From assembly GCF_014805685.1 (NCBI RefSeq), contig NC_060899.1, positions 11,198,454-11,262,453 of the forward strand: DNA of 64,000 nucleotides, written 5' to 3'. The notes below the pieces were generated by a model, which ran no database searches, was not told the origin of the DNA, and saw nothing but the letters and a program-made list of their open reading frames with translations. The translations under genes and the position numbers were made by a program. Position 1 is the first letter of the stretch. Each line of letters opens with the position of its first letter. The stretch comes from Silurus meridionalis (Eukaryota; Chordata; Actinopteri; Siluriformes; Siluridae). Of the stretch, positions 27,985-40,603 are shown piece after piece.

Positions 27985-29461
27985 TAACCCAGCCATTAGG
28001 GATACACAAGCCAGTGCACGTTTAGTGCCGGTCCCAAGCCTGGATAAATGGGGAGGTTTGCGTTAAAAATGTCATCCAGAGTAAAAAGTGATAAATCAAA
28101 TATGCAGAACACAAACCTAAATTACATACCGGATCAGTCAAGGCCCAGGTTACCAATGACCGCCACAGGTATTGTTAGCCAACAGGGTGCTGGAAAATTG
28201 GGCTACTGTTTGCCAAAGGAGGAGGAGAAGAAAAGGGAGAAAACATCTACAGAGACAACAGGATAAGGAGAAGTGTAGGAGAGTGAAGGTTTGGGTGGGC
28301 ACTTTAAATGTCTATATAAATATACTATGACTGGTAAAGGAAGAGAGTTAGCTGATATGAGGAGCGGAGGAAGGTAGATGTTGTGTGTTCAGGAGACCAA
28401 GTGGAAGGGAAGTAAGGTTAGGAACATTGGAGGTGGGTTTAAACTGTTCTATCATGGTGTGGATAGAAAGAGAAATGCTGTAGGGGTGATCCTGAAGGAA
28501 GAGAACAGTAAGAGTGTAGTAAAGGTGAAGAGAGTTTCTGATAGAGTGATAAACATGAATCTGGAAGTTGAAGGGGTGATAAGAAATGTCATAAAGCTTT
28601 TGTTCCACAAGTAGGTTGTAAGATGGAGGAAAAGAAAAAATTCAGGAGTGAGTTAGATGAAGTAGTGGACAGTGTACCAATGAATTTTGCTAAAAGGATG
28701 GAAATGGCAGTGGTAAATACATATTCTAAGAAGAAGGAGGATCATAGTGTGATGTATAAGAGCAGAGGAAGGTGCACACTGTTGGACTACGTTCTATGTA
28801 GGAGATGCAACCTGAAGGAGATTGGAGACTGTAAGGTGTTGGCAGGGGACAGTGTAGCTAGACAGCATCAAATTGTGGTCTGTAAGATAGCTTTGGAGGT
28901 GAAGAAGAAGAGGAGAAGAGTAAGGACTGAAAAAACAATAAGATGGTGAAAACCGAAGACTGTAGTGTGAGATTCAGGGAAAAGGTCAGACAGGGGCTCG
29001 GTGGTAGTGAAGAGGTGCTGGATGATTGGGGAACTACTGCAGAAGTGATAAAGGAGACAAAGGTACAAAGGTACTTGTGATATTTGGAAAGAGAAAGGAA
29101 GACAAAGAGTCATGATGGTAAAATAAGGAAGTGTAGGAGAGCATAAGGAGAAAGAGGTTGGTGAAACAGAATTGGGATCGGCAGAAAGATGAGAAAAGTA
29201 GGCAGGAGTACAAGGAGATGTGGCAGCAGGTAAAGAGGGATGTGATGTAAGCAAAGGTAAAGGCATAAGATGAGCCGTATGAGAAGTTGGACATTAAGGA
29301 AGGAGAAAAAGTATTTGTACTAAATGGTGAGGCAGAGGGACAGAGCTGGGAAGGATGTGCTGCAGGTTAGGGCAATAAAGAATGCAGATAGAAGTGTGTT
29401 GGCTAGTGAGGAGAGTGTGTTGAGAAGGTGGAGGGATTATTTAAGAAGCTGATGAATGAGG

Positions 29462-29466
<5 letters not shown>

Positions 29467-29513
<47 letters not shown>
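29467..29513. repeat. (GA)n microsatellite within the LINE
   Basis: Run of about 23 GA units inside the LINE linker region, grown from a GAGNGAGA-like codon stretch. Confidence 0.9.
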
Positions 29514-29517
<4 letters not shown>

Positions 29518-29639
29518 GTGGATGATGTGGAAATAGTGAAGCAGGAAGTGAATAGGATTAGTAAGGAGGAAGTGAGAGCAGCTATCAAGAGGATGAAGAG
29601 TGGAAGGTTGGTTGAACCAGATGACATACCAGTAAAAAA

Positions 29640-30285
29640 CAAATAAAAACAAAGAGTTTAACAATGCAGTTTACAAAAGAGTTGTTAGTCACTGTACCTG
29701 ACAAACAGAGACTGTCTGGAAAGTTTTGACTACATGTGCTTCCCTGAGTGTTTTGCCAAATCTCCTTAAATACCCAAACCGTCATAAACACAACCATTAT
29801 AAATTTAAAGTAATATAAGCTTTGGAAACCCTTTGTTTGGACAGGAGGTGATACCACCCAAGGTAAAAAAACAACACTTGATAAAGATCTTCTCCGGGAC
29901 AACCCTCACATCAGTAGGACAGAATTTTCCCCAAACCTAAAATATTTATTTTTGGTCTGTTCTACTGATATTAGACTGACATCATATTTGCAATTGCACT
30001 GAGACCTTTAAAATGACCAAACATGTAAAGGTAAAATTCCTAAATTCCTACAATGTAATAATTACAGTATGCAATTATAGTAGCCTGAATTCCAGGAACC
30101 TCTAAGTCACCTATCCATTTTAAAGAGGGGGGCTCAATATGGGGGAGAGGGCAGCTGAACAAGTGGCTTTGTCTCCTCAGATTAAAGAGATCCTCTCCTC
30201 AGATTAGAAAGTTTATTGTTTAGTTGCATGGCACTTTTCAGGGTTTGACCTCATGAAGAGATTTGACCATCCTTACAGTGGCGAG
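29640..30285. other. Unidentified insert replacing the RT core
   Basis: AT-rich sequence without coding signs. It contains CATCAGTAGGACAGAA and TCTGTTCTACTGATATTAGACTGAC, which form an imperfect inverted pair (CATCAGTAGGACAGA against TCTGTTCTACTGATA). A non-autonomous transposon is possible, but no matching ends were found at the borders. Confidence 0.35.
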
Positions 30286-30994
30286 TGTAGGGAGCAGGTT
30301 GAAAAGAGCCTGGAGAGCTGAAGGTATGCCCTGGAGAGAAGGGGAATGAAAGTCAGTAGAAGTAAGACAGAGTACATGTATGTGAATGAGAGGGAGGGCT
30401 GTGGAGTGGTGCGGTTGCAGGAAGAAGAGGTGGAAAATGTGGAGAAGTTCAGGTACCTGGGGTCAACAGTGCAGAGTAATGTTAGAGAAGAGTGTGTTAG
30501 AGAAGTGAAGAAAACAGTGCAGGTAGGGTGGAGTGGGTGGAGAAGAGTGGCAGGAGTGATGTGTGATAGAAGAGTATCTGCAAGAGTGAAAGGGAAAGAT
30601 TATAGGACTGCGGTGAGACCTGCGATGTTGTATGGTTTACAGACAGTGGCATTGAGTAAAAGACAGGAGGTGGAGCTGGAGGTAGCAGAGCTGAAGATTT
30701 TCGTTGGGAGTGACGAGGATAGACAGGATTAGAAATGAGTTTATTAGAGGGACAGCGCATGTAGGACGTTTTAGAGACAAGGTGAGGGAGGCGCAATTGA
30801 GATGGTTTGGACATGTGCATAATGGTAGGAGAATGCTGAGGATTTCTCCAAGCAGGAGAAAAAGAGGAAGGCCTACAAGGAGGTTTATGGATGTGGTGAC
30901 GGAAGACATGCAGGTGGCTTATTTGAAAGAGGCAGATGTAGAGGACAGAGTAGTGTGGAGACGGATGATCTGCTGTGGTAATGGGAGCAGCCAA

Positions 30995-31025
<31 letters not shown>

Positions 31026-31179
31026 TCATGTTAAATAATGTAAACTGTTATCAAATTTGAAGTCTTATGAGTAAAATACATACAGAAAATATTGAAAGAA
31101 AAAAAACGCACCAACTACATCAAACTGCACACAGACGTAGTTTATTAAAATTATTCTTATTAAGTTATAGTGTTTCAAC

Positions 31180-31358
31180 CTCCAGATGTCTGTAAATGCT
31201 ACTTATGTACAGAATGTAAATTCTATTTCTATTTATGTGTCCATCTTATTTTTATTTTGTTCAATTTTGTTTTCATTTTACTGAATTTTTTGTATTAGTT
31301 TTTCTATGTATCACTCTATTATTTTTACATTATTTAATTTAATACCATTTATTTTATG

Positions 31359-31428
<70 letters not shown>

Positions 31429-31500
31429 TTTATTGTATGTGTTTGTCAAGTTGATAAAAGCACCTCACTGAAAATAAAATTATCAGACAAATAAATAATA
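31180..31500. repeat. LINE-tail-like sequence with (TA)n
   Basis: T-rich sequence with a (TA)31 tract at 31363-31425, ending GATAAAAGCACCTCACTGAAAATAAA. Similar in style to LINE 3' tails here. Weak assignment apart from the microsatellite. Confidence 0.45.
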
Positions 31501-31589
31501 ATAAAAAATAAAATTAACAGAATACAACTTGTAAATTTGACCCTCACACCCCCCTTCTGCTATTTTAATATCATCCACTCTTCTGGAAA

Positions 31590-31895
31590 GACATCCCACT
31601 AGATTTTTGATTTTTGGCTATCAGACCCTGTGTGCATTCAGCCACAAGGGCATAGTAAGGTCAGGCAGTGAGTTGGGCTTCCAGGAATTCCATTTCATCC
31701 CAGAAGTTTTTATTCTACCACTTCAACCTTGGGAATCCATGACCTCACATTGTGCATAGAGGCTGGAACAGGTTTGAGCCACTCGGTCTAGGGAAATTGT
31801 GATGCTATAGCACACAAAGGAATTCTTTACAATTATGTGCTTCCAATTTTGTGGCAACAGTTTTGGGAAAAATTGTATATGGGTATGATTGCTAT
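31590..31895 (-). mobile_element. Short Tc1 derivative, minus orientation
   Basis: Reverse complement shows ACTGTTGCCACAAAATTGGAAGCAC, AATTGTAAAGAATTCC, CAAACCTGTTCCAGCC, GGTTGAAGTGGTAGAA and CTTGTGGCTGAATGC in the order of the copies at 47250 and 58463. Confidence 0.75.
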
Positions 31896-33266
31896 GTGTT
31901 CAGCCAAAAGGATGAAATGAACCAGTTAAAATCACACTTTTTTCTCAAATGTTTCATCACAAATGTTTCATCACAAAGACAGATTAACCATCAATAGGAT
32001 CTGCTGCTGTGAAAAAGTTCTTGTAATAATAATAATTTTTTTCAAATACAGTATTTAGTACAGGGCTCACACACATCCCAAGATCTCATGGGTGAACACT
32101 TTGATTGGCACTTGAAGGAAGCGCTATCACAAAAAGTCTAGCAATTATGACTTTGCAGACTAAGCATGGCCAAAAAAAAAAATGCTGAAATTGACCAAAA
32201 AGGGATTAGAAAATTCATTTTGCTGTTGGGGGGCAGCCAAAAATGAAAATGTAAGCTCAGTAAACATCACACCGAAACATAACACACCACGACGTATTTA
32301 CTGGCATCTTAACATCTTAACAAGCTTTAATAGTCAACATCAGCGAATACATATCCAGTTTTTCTGACGTGTAACTGAATGAATGCAGCCCCTGTTTACA
32401 GTGCCAGCTGACATTCATAGTACTTATGACTCAAACAGTGGGACATAAAGGTCTTCATTTAGGAGGTTTTTTTAGGTGGTATGAACAACATCTTAATGCA
32501 CAATCAGCAGTCTGAAAAATGGAGAAGACTTTTTTCGTTCTCAAATTGAGTAGGAAAATTGAAACAGCCTGCTGTGCTCAAGGGTGTCTGAGTTTTGTTG
32601 AAAGCAAGTGCACTTATTTTATTATCAAACTGGAAAAAAAAAAAAGGAAAAAAGTCTCTCTAACCACAGCGAGTTCAATTTGACAGACCTGACGTAAGTG
32701 TTTAAAACCTCATCAACATAACTGTGAACAATCGTGAAATTATTATTATTTGTTTCTAAATGAGAAATGCATCTGTAAAGAAAATGTGAGTAGATTTGCC
32801 TTCTCTGCCATGGTGATTTACAGAACACACACATGAATATAAGTAGGCCTTGAGCAGCTTTGAGAGACAATACTGCCAGTTAGACTCTTCCTGTCTGGAC
32901 AGAAATCTGCTTGATGTAAAAGAGTGGCATTGATAGACATGTTGATTAGTTAAAAGGCTTTTTTTAAGGGATTCTTGTCAGCAGAAGAGGATAAAGCTAA
33001 AGGAAGAGATGATGGAATGAGGCCTATGAAGCTGTGCCGTGACATGCCACGATGAAAGATGAAGAATGAGGGGAAACTGGAAGCTTGGGCGTGCCTTTTC
33101 CCACCTCACTACAGTAACTGCTGACCCTGGGTACAGGACATTACAGCAGGTGCAACTGCTTGGTGGGTGATGTGGCATTATGGGTAATAATTCTTTAGAC
33201 GAGCATCATGGAGAGCCCTGACAGAGAGCTGCAGTACTTTATCAGCAGTGCTGTAAATCAGCCAAG
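31896..33266. other. No gene seen
   Basis: Non-coding, few repeats. Confidence 0.45.
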
Positions 33267-33352
33267 CAGGCATGGGAGGGGAGGGGAGAGGAGAGGAAAA
33301 GAGAGGAGATGAGAAAAGAGGAGAGAAGAAGAGAGGTGGGGGGGTGGGGGCA
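33267..33352. repeat. Polypurine (GGA/GA-rich) tract
   Basis: About 80 bases almost without pyrimidines, with G runs at both ends (GGGAGGGGAGGGGAG; GGTGGGGGGGTGGGGG). Confidence 0.85.
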
Positions 33353-33459
33353 GACGACAACATTGTTTGATCTCTTTCAGACACTCTAATAATCTGCTCC
33401 TCTCTGATTGATACCTTCACACAACAAAGCGCATTATGCCAGCACATTGGCTGAGCTAC

Positions 33460-33515
33460 GTGTGTGTGTGTGTGTGTGTGTGTGTCTCAATACATAAATA
33501 AATAAATAAATAAAA

Positions 33516-33557
<42 letters not shown>
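33460..33557. repeat. Compound (GT)n(AAAT)n(AT)n(GT)n microsatellite
   Basis: Two GT runs bracket AAATA and AT units. Confidence 0.93.
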
Positions 33558-33689
33558 TGTATACTTACTTCAATGTACAGCCTGTGGCTTTTTAAAGCTT
33601 TTTTTTTTCACTCTGAAATGACAAGCCCTTCCTGAGACAAAATATACAGAATGATAAAGAGATGCATCCTCCAGGGTCATTCAGAGCAT

Positions 33690-33935
33690 TTCCAAAATGC
33701 CGAACTCTCATCTAACATGTTTACTGAATAAGTTGTTTAACGCCTCATTGTATCGTTTGCACTAAATGTTGCTTGCACATATGCACGTTATACATTTAGT
33801 CTCGTGTTTCACATCACCTTTGTGTTAATTTATATTGTTTCAGTTAGTTTGGTCTTCGGGGGGAACATTGTTCAATTTCACCATATACTGTAGTGTATAT
33901 GACTGGAATAAAAGCCACTTGATAAAATGGTGGTT
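33690..33935 (+). repeat. LINE 3'-tail-like sequence
   Basis: GTTGCTTGCACATATGCACG ... TATATGACTGGAATAAAAGCCACTTGA resembles the LINE tail at 38640-38870 (ACAATAAAGCTACTGC). No coding part. Confidence 0.35.
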
Positions 33936-34980
33936 AAATTTTAAGGAATAAACCAGAGAAAGCTGGAAATAAATGATGACCAGTGAGTAATCTGACTCAT
34001 GAAGGATTTAAATTAGTAATTACTACAGAATTCATTATAATTCTCGATCATAGCTCACTTACAGTATATAACAAATTCAGGTATAATATATTAAAATTAT
34101 TTTATGTAACGCATGTAATGTACCACTATTCAATATATGCTGTATAAAATTCGATTCATTTGCACTTCCTGTAGAATCCGTACGAAACTTCAATCTGACA
34201 GTATTAGTCCATATTTCCATACTGCCTTTAAGTAACATTGTGTGCAAAATATGATTTTATTTCAACCATCATGCCTCATGATAATACATGAGTTTTCTCA
34301 ACTATTTTTTCCCGTCCAGTCCGTTAGTATTGTCCTGAGGTACATGATGTAATCTCAAACTTTTTTGCTGCCAGTGTAAAAAATTTACAGTTCGACGCAG
34401 TTATGATGGCAGCGCAGCTTTTCTTTATAAACATATTACGCAAATATGTACTATCAGGTTCATTTGAGTCTTCAGGTTGTTTTGTTTCTGAGGTATTAAA
34501 TTAAAAGTGAAGTTAGACTTTTTGAACAAAATGGGAATAAATAACTATGGAATATAATAAACTATAAGAGCTATAAAATAATTCGATAGCCAAAGGAACA
34601 CTTTGTATTTCACAACATAATTATTTGAAAATAAATTCAAGCAAATTGTCATATTTAATGTCTTTAGTATGTTTCTTTTTGCTTTCAGTTTGTAATGTTG
34701 GTACAGAGATTTTATTTAACATTTGTAACATTTGTATTGGGGAAAGTGTGTGTGCAGTTCATCCACAACTTAACCAACAAATCTAAAATGCAACCTCTTT
34801 TCATTGCTATTGGACAAGGCCTGTGCTTCAGTTGCCCTTTCGAGTATATTTATGGATTGAAGGTGTACATTGGGACTGACATCCCAGCAAAAACTTGCAG
34901 GAGCAGGTGCTTATCTGATGTGTTCCTTAGAAAATATATCTGGCAGATAGAAACAAAAATAATAACTGCGGGAGCAGGAG
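33936..34980. other. AT-rich spacer, no gene seen
   Basis: The 102-residue ORF at 34695-35003 shows no domain or splice signals that support a gene. Confidence 0.45.
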
Positions 34981-35570
34981 ACATTAAAAACATATTGCCA
35001 TGAGTGCCAAAGTGATGTGAGGAAAAAAGTGTTCACCCTGTTGTTGGCTGCTCATGAGTACGAATCACGATGAAGTCAAACCAAACCTGGTTGGGAGCCA
35101 TGGGAGTAAAATTGGCTGAGTTGTCTGATGTGAGGGATACTTTCATCTACTCTTCTCTGTCGATCAAAAAGACACTAGCCAATGAAGGGCATTTGTGAGA
35201 TCATGTATGTGGAAGAGGGCAGAGAGCACTTTCCTTTAAATGTGTTTCACTGCCATGGGACCCAGCATGAGCAAATTAAATCTTGAGCAGATTTGCAAAG
35301 GGAAGCCAGAAAAATTAGACTATAATGCGCCTTTCCTTCCATGCATCAGCGACAGCGTGGTGGGACAAAGCAGCACGAGGAAACTGCTTTGCATTTCAGC
35401 CTTATTAAAGTTATAAATTGAGGCGTGCAGCATGGGTGTCAGATCAGACTTATTCGCCACTCCAGCGTAAACTCGAAACACTATTTGGAGCATTTAAACA
35501 GATGTGTGGCATCTAGGCCGGCTCTTATTTCCTTTTTTTCTGTGGCGTGTTTCCGTATGCACTTTGGCAT
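34981..35570. promoter_or_regulatory. Candidate conserved non-coding block
   Basis: Repeat-free with moderate GC, for example ATGCATCAGCGACAGCGTGG and GTGGCATCTAGGCCGGCTC. Non-coding in all frames. Candidate only. Confidence 0.25.
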
Positions 35571-36189
35571 TTAATTAACTTAATATAATGGCAGTGTCTG
35601 TTTAGAAACTTCTTAAATAAAATGAACCGTTGAGTGGCAAAATCCTGCGAACCATTACAAACTTTCAATTGCATAGAAAACAATTAAACAACATTCACAG
35701 GTTACAAATTGTTTAAAAAGTAAATATAGGTATTAACGTTCCATCATTTAGTACTACCACTTGTGTGCCTCGACGCAGAAACGTCACAGGTCTGCAGGCT
35801 GCTGTAAATATTATCTTTCTTGTTATCTCCTGGACCTGTTTTTCCGGTAAATGTTGAGAACACGTAACTCAATACACTTCCCTGGCAATTTGCTTTCCGA
35901 GGACATTGTAGGCGACATGTTATATTGTATTTGCGGCTCAGGAACAAACAGCCAGATTAATAAGTAATGCTGATCTTAAGATAATATGTTAAGCCCAGAC
36001 TCTCTGATAGCGAGTATCTGATTCTGTTGTGAGATTGTAACTCGAAACAGCATCGCACTAAAACCAAAGTGCCTTTGTGGATGATAAAATGTGTGAGGTG
36101 TTACTTGATGTAGTTCTTCAAATTCACAGGATCAGCACCCCAAGTGCAGTGATCCTGAGCTCTGTGGTAACCTCAAATCAGCAGCTATA

Positions 36190-36645
36190 TGGCCACAACA
36201 GGATTTTATTTTTCCCTTAAGCACAGTGTGGTCGGCCGGCTGAGTCGTGTCAGGCTTCACGTCCTCCATTTTGATCCTCGATCAGTTGTCAAAGGCCAAA
36301 TTGAGCGCACATCATGATGGATCTGTCAGCCATTTTATGTATCGCATAGATCAAAACACGGGTTGATGTGCGGATTGGCAAGCAAACGAGAAGCCTGATC
36401 CGGATGACACACACCACACAGCGATCCTTCAAACACGATGGTAGTGATGTGTAGCGAAGGGCACGGCGCACATCCATTTGCATCCCCTGGCTCATCCGTG
36501 ATGAGAGGCCATTGTAAACATAATTATTGTGGCTAATGATAACGGCAGATAGATGATGAGTTTCTCTCCAGCTCATTTACCTTTGGCAGCTATTGCAGGT
36601 GTAGCGAAGATTTTTCATTCTGCTCCGAAATAATGCTGAAGTGCT
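36190..36645. promoter_or_regulatory. Strongest candidate conserved non-coding block
   Basis: 450 bases of CpG-containing unique sequence in an AT-rich desert. Dense regulatory-looking motifs include GATCAGTTGTCAAAGGCC, CATTTGCATC (octamer-like ATTTGCAT), CATAATTATTGTGGCTAATG (homeobox TAATTA and TTGTGG) and CATTTACCTTTGGCAGC. All six frames lack a sensible long ORF (the 95-residue minus ORF has no domain). Confidence 0.35.
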
Positions 36646-36896
36646 ATTTTTCTCGGGAATGGCGAGACAAAAGTCACACTGCAGAATACTAAATAGCCTG
36701 CACTTCTCACTCCGTGCATATAAGCAGAGAAAGAAAGAAAGAAAAATAAAAAAAGCTCCACATTGTGTAAGCGGAAATAATTTTGAAATTTAGGGCATTA
36801 ATCCATAAACAAATTCAACAAGAATAGCCACTTGGCAAAATGAAAACAGATCTGAATTTATAGATGTACCTCAGAGGCTTAAATTCACTGATCTAT

Positions 36897-36935
<39 letters not shown>

Positions 36936-37959
36936 CGATAGAGAGAGAGACTGAGATATGCGCATCGCAATCTTTTTGACTGTAATGCCATCCACCCAAG
37001 GCAATGTATTATTTGTCACGTTGGTTGGGTTCTCTTGCACATTTTAATATTATCTTTTTTCATCTCTGCTGCGGAATAATTCTTTTTTTTTTTTTTTTTA
37101 GTTTTATGGGATTAACCGTGAGGCTTTAGAGTATCTGGGGGTATCTTGTGTTTTGTTTTATTAGTGAATTATTTAGACACTGGTAAAGTAGCAGACAGAG
37201 TGAATGAGACAGAGTGAGGATTGAGGCCTGCTGGATTTTTCCATTCTCCCTCAATCACTTACTTAATTTGGTTTGCAACCGTGGAACGGGCAAAAAAAAA
37301 AGATTTCGCTATAGCTGTGCTTTTCTCGATGTGCCGGGGTGTGGTGTGGTGAATGATTTTCCAGAAGGCAGAGCATGTTGAATTGGTACATAATGATAAA
37401 GAAATATCAAAACATTAGGGGTGAAGAGATTTGAAAATGGATTTGGAATGAAAAGGCAGAGGACGCAGAGCTGGGTCTAACTAAAGTGCTTTCACTCAGC
37501 ATGGGTTTTTATGTTCCAGCCTCAGGAATAGTGCAATATCACACAAGGCAAACTTAAAGACATAGCTTCATTTTAACCTGCTTTTTTTTTAGGCAAGCTG
37601 ATTTGCTATTTATTCTGCACGCTAGTTCGTATATAAAGACTTGTATTTTCCTTTTCATGGTTTTACTTGTCATATTATGCTGGTTCATTTCTCATTCATT
37701 CATTTGAACTGTTAAGCTTGTTCTAGCAATGGTCGTAACATCAATGATATAAATTAGACCTTAGATTTAGATTTGTCATTTTGGATACTTGTGTCGCATA
37801 TAAAAAAAACTTGCATCAGAGAATGAGCATTAGGTTACATAGCTCAAAATAATATTTTAGACAATATTGATGAGAGACCATAAAAATGGAAAAAGGAAAT
37901 CTGGAATTAAAATCTGTGTAAAAAAAAACTGAGAACTAAAAGGATGATTGATGACTTAA
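36646..37959. other. No gene seen; contains (GA)n at 36897-36952
   Basis: Non-coding. A GA tract with AAAG and CGATA interruptions at 36897-36952 and a poly-T run at 37083-37100. Confidence 0.6.
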
Positions 37960-38273
37960 GGAGGACAAGAAGTAACCACTCTATGCTAAACATAGACAGC
38001 TCTTCCATTAGCATCATCAAGAAAACCAAATTCTTTGGTGTTCACCTGGTGGAGAACCTGGTGGAGAACCCCATGTTCTACTGAGAGACTATCAAGAGCA
38101 TCCTGAGCAGCTGCATTTCTGCTTGGTTTGGAAGTTGCACCAACTCAGATCATAAGACCCTGCAGCAGATTGTGTGGACAACTAAGAAGATAATTGGGAT
38201 GTCCTTCTTCCTCCATTACAGACATTTACACCAGATGATGTATCCAGAAGCCAGTAGCTTTGTGGCTAAACAC

Positions 38274-38348
<75 letters not shown>

Positions 38349-38469
38349 CATGCCCTTCACACACACTCTTTATCCCCCTGCTGTCTGGATATGGACAAGG
38401 TATTGAAACATTCTGTAACCCCTTCTTCCCACAAGCTATTAGACCCCTTAACACAAACAGACTAGCCTG

Positions 38470-38547
<78 letters not shown>

Positions 38548-38890
38548 ATAGTGAACTCCTTTTTTGCAACTTTGCTTTAAAAACTGCTGCAAAAGTCACT
38601 AAAATATTTGCATATACAGTATTTATTATTACATGGACAATGCCTTTGCACTTTATTCCACATACACATTTCACCAGCTTTCCGTTTTCTTGCTGCTCTG
38701 TAGTTCACTGTGCTATTGTCCTATTATTCATATTGTACTGTTGTGCAGTTTGATCTCTTGTAGTCCTATTTGTTCGTCTGCTTATGTCTTTGTTCAGTGT
38801 CATTTTGCTTCACTATATACTATACTAACGACTTATGGTTTAAGTGACAATAAAGCTACTGCATTTTATTTGACCTGCCCAAAGTGCAAA
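37960..38890 (+). mobile_element. L2-like LINE 3' fragment with two (CA)n expansions
   Basis: A frame over about 38090-38270 reads SILSSCISAWFGSCTNSDHK and TLQQIVWTTKKIIG, the C-terminal motif of fish L2/Rex-type reverse transcriptases. HSLF..LLSGYGQGIE-like and FFPQAIRPLNT follow at 38355-38450. (CA)n runs at 38279-38345 and 38472-38541 interrupt it. The 3' tail ends near GTGACAATAAAGCTACTGC (38845-38863). Truncated and dead. Confidence 0.7.
38279..38541. repeat. Two long (CA)n microsatellites
   Basis: About 33 CA units at 38279-38345 and about 35 at 38472-38541, 126 bases apart. Confidence 0.95.
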
Positions 38891-39229
38891 GGGCTAGCAC
38901 AGAGCAAACGTCTGACACAGTAGAAAGCTAGCATAATGCTGAAATGCTCCAAAAAGGGTGTCGATTGTTAACGGTGACTGACATGACAGGACCGAACATG
39001 TCACTGTTGTCGCTAGCAATCTTGCTTTGCTTCCATTGTGATGATGCCATTCATGATCTGCCATTCCCTGCATCTGTTCTATTTGTTTTCTAGGAAATTC
39101 TAGAGGGGAAGGGAGAGAAATAGGCATACATATCCGGAAAGCCAAACTACACTTACTGAGCCCTTTCTTTGGAACAACTGTACACCTACTCTTTCCTATC
39201 ATGTGGCAGCAGTGAAATTGATAAATCGT

Positions 39230-39870
39230 GCAGATTCAAGCCAGTAGCTTTGGGTAATGTACAACAATCATCGGAATGTGCAAAAAAAATCCGATCTCAA
39301 TGATTTTGACCATGATGCCAGACAGGCTGGTTTGAGTAAATCTATAAAAGAGAAAAAAACTTTTAGTGAGCCAAATCCATGAATTCAAGAACTTAAACTG
39401 CACTTTGTCAACAGTCCAGGCTGGTGGGGGTAGTGTAATGATGTGGGGAATGCAGGGTCTGTTAATACTAATCAGTTACCCTTAAATAACATAGCCTATT
39501 TGAGTACTGATTTACCATCTTCCAACGGCTACCAGCATCCCAGCATGACAATGCAAAAATCATCTCAAATTGATTTCGTAAACATGACAATGAGTTGAGT
39601 GTTCTACAGTAGCCTCCTGAGTCACTGAATCTGTATCCAATAGAACACCTTTTAGGATGTGAGAGAATGGGAGAATCACAGCATGAGAGTGCAGCTGAAA
39701 AATCTGCAGAAATTGTAGGATGCTATCTTGTCAGCATGAATCTTTGTAACTCAAAGAAATGTTTCCAACATTTTGCAGACTCCATGCCATGAAGAATTGA
39801 GAATGTTTTAAAAAATGGGTGTCCTTTCCAGTATTAGTATAGTGTTCTTAATAAAAATGCGCTCTCAGTG
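39230..39870 (+). mobile_element. Tc1-like transposon remnant
   Basis: Landmarks in order: GACAGGCTGGTTTGAGTA, GTCAACAGTCCAGGCTGG and GGTAGTGTAATGATGTGGGG (decayed GGGSVMVWG motif), CCAGCATGACAATGC (QHDNA, second catalytic Asp region), CTGAATCTGTATCCAATAG then AACACC (LNPIEHL, catalytic Glu region), GTTTCCAACATTTTGC, then AGTATTAGTATAGTGTTCTTAATAAA near the end. All frames are broken. Confidence 0.8.
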
Positions 39871-40237
39871 TTCAGAGAATATGTCCATGGAAGTCCACTG
39901 GACATCCTGACGTTGAATTCGAATGGCCTAAAACATGTTCTTGAGTGAAAAATAAAGTGTCCTAATTCCTGTTCAAAAGGTCATGGCTATGAGTTATAGC
40001 AGAGTAAGCACCTGATAGCTATTCCCCAGCTAGCTTTGACAGAGAGGCTGTCATTTCTCCCTTTAAAAATAGTGTAAGGTAATAAATGGTCATTTGTGAA
40101 TGTCTTAGCTACTGGCAGTAACTGCTCTGAAACTTCAACTCCCTCCTATGAGAGATTAGTAGGGTGAAATATGATCCCTGATGTGAGTCCGGCACCTGAC
40201 AGTTTTTTGGCAGGATCAGCAAAAAAGAAGGGTGGTG

Positions 40238-40274
<37 letters not shown>

Positions 40275-40520
40275 ATTTGCAGATTGAGTCCTCTTTTGGT
40301 ATAATTAATGTCTATAGTCCAAATTTTAGTTCTAGCATATGAAAGTTATATGGTTTGTAATAGACAGGCAAGAAAATAAGAATTTATTTCATACCACACA
40401 TTCGTTACATGATATAAATTTGAGTTTATGATTTGAGTTCACTGCCATATCCTTATAACTATTTACTTGCATTTTTTAACAGTGTTCTTCACTGCTATAG
40501 CTTTTATATTTAATCACTGT
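39871..40520. other. No gene seen; (GT)n at 40242-40270
   Basis: Non-coding with one GT microsatellite. Confidence 0.5.
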
Positions 40521-40523
40521 ACA

Positions 40524-40603
<80 letters not shown>

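Larger units (their letters stand above)
28378..30994 (+). pseudogene. Endonuclease/reverse transcriptase pseudogene of the RTE LINE
   Basis: Fragments: endonuclease 28378-28614, endonuclease end and linker 28623-28949 (FAKRMEMAVVNTY, CTLLDYVLCRRCNLKEIGDC), RT start 29428-29646, RT thumb and C-terminal 30346-31000. The catalytic FADD/YxDD segment is not present. Frame breaks separate all pieces. Confidence 0.82.
27985..31023 (+). mobile_element. RTE-clade LINE, nearly full span but internally rearranged
   Basis: The 5' part has AGTGCCGGTCCCAAGCCTGG, then an endonuclease region (CVQETKWKGS, GGGFKLFYHGVD), a linker and the beginning of the RT region (MNEENERE, EVRAAIKRMKSGR). From about 29640 to 30285 the expected RT core is absent and replaced by unrelated AT-rich sequence. 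It resumes with ALERRGMKVSRSKTEY-type sequence and the C-terminal part (LRWFGHVH, RRKRGRPTRRFMDVV), ending at a (GAA)n tail 30994-31023. A (GA)24 tract has expanded in the coding region at 29467-29513. Many frame breaks, so it is dead. Confidence 0.85.

Noticed and set aside
34695..35003. 102-residue plus ORF
   Set aside because: No domain, no splice partners, AT-rich context.
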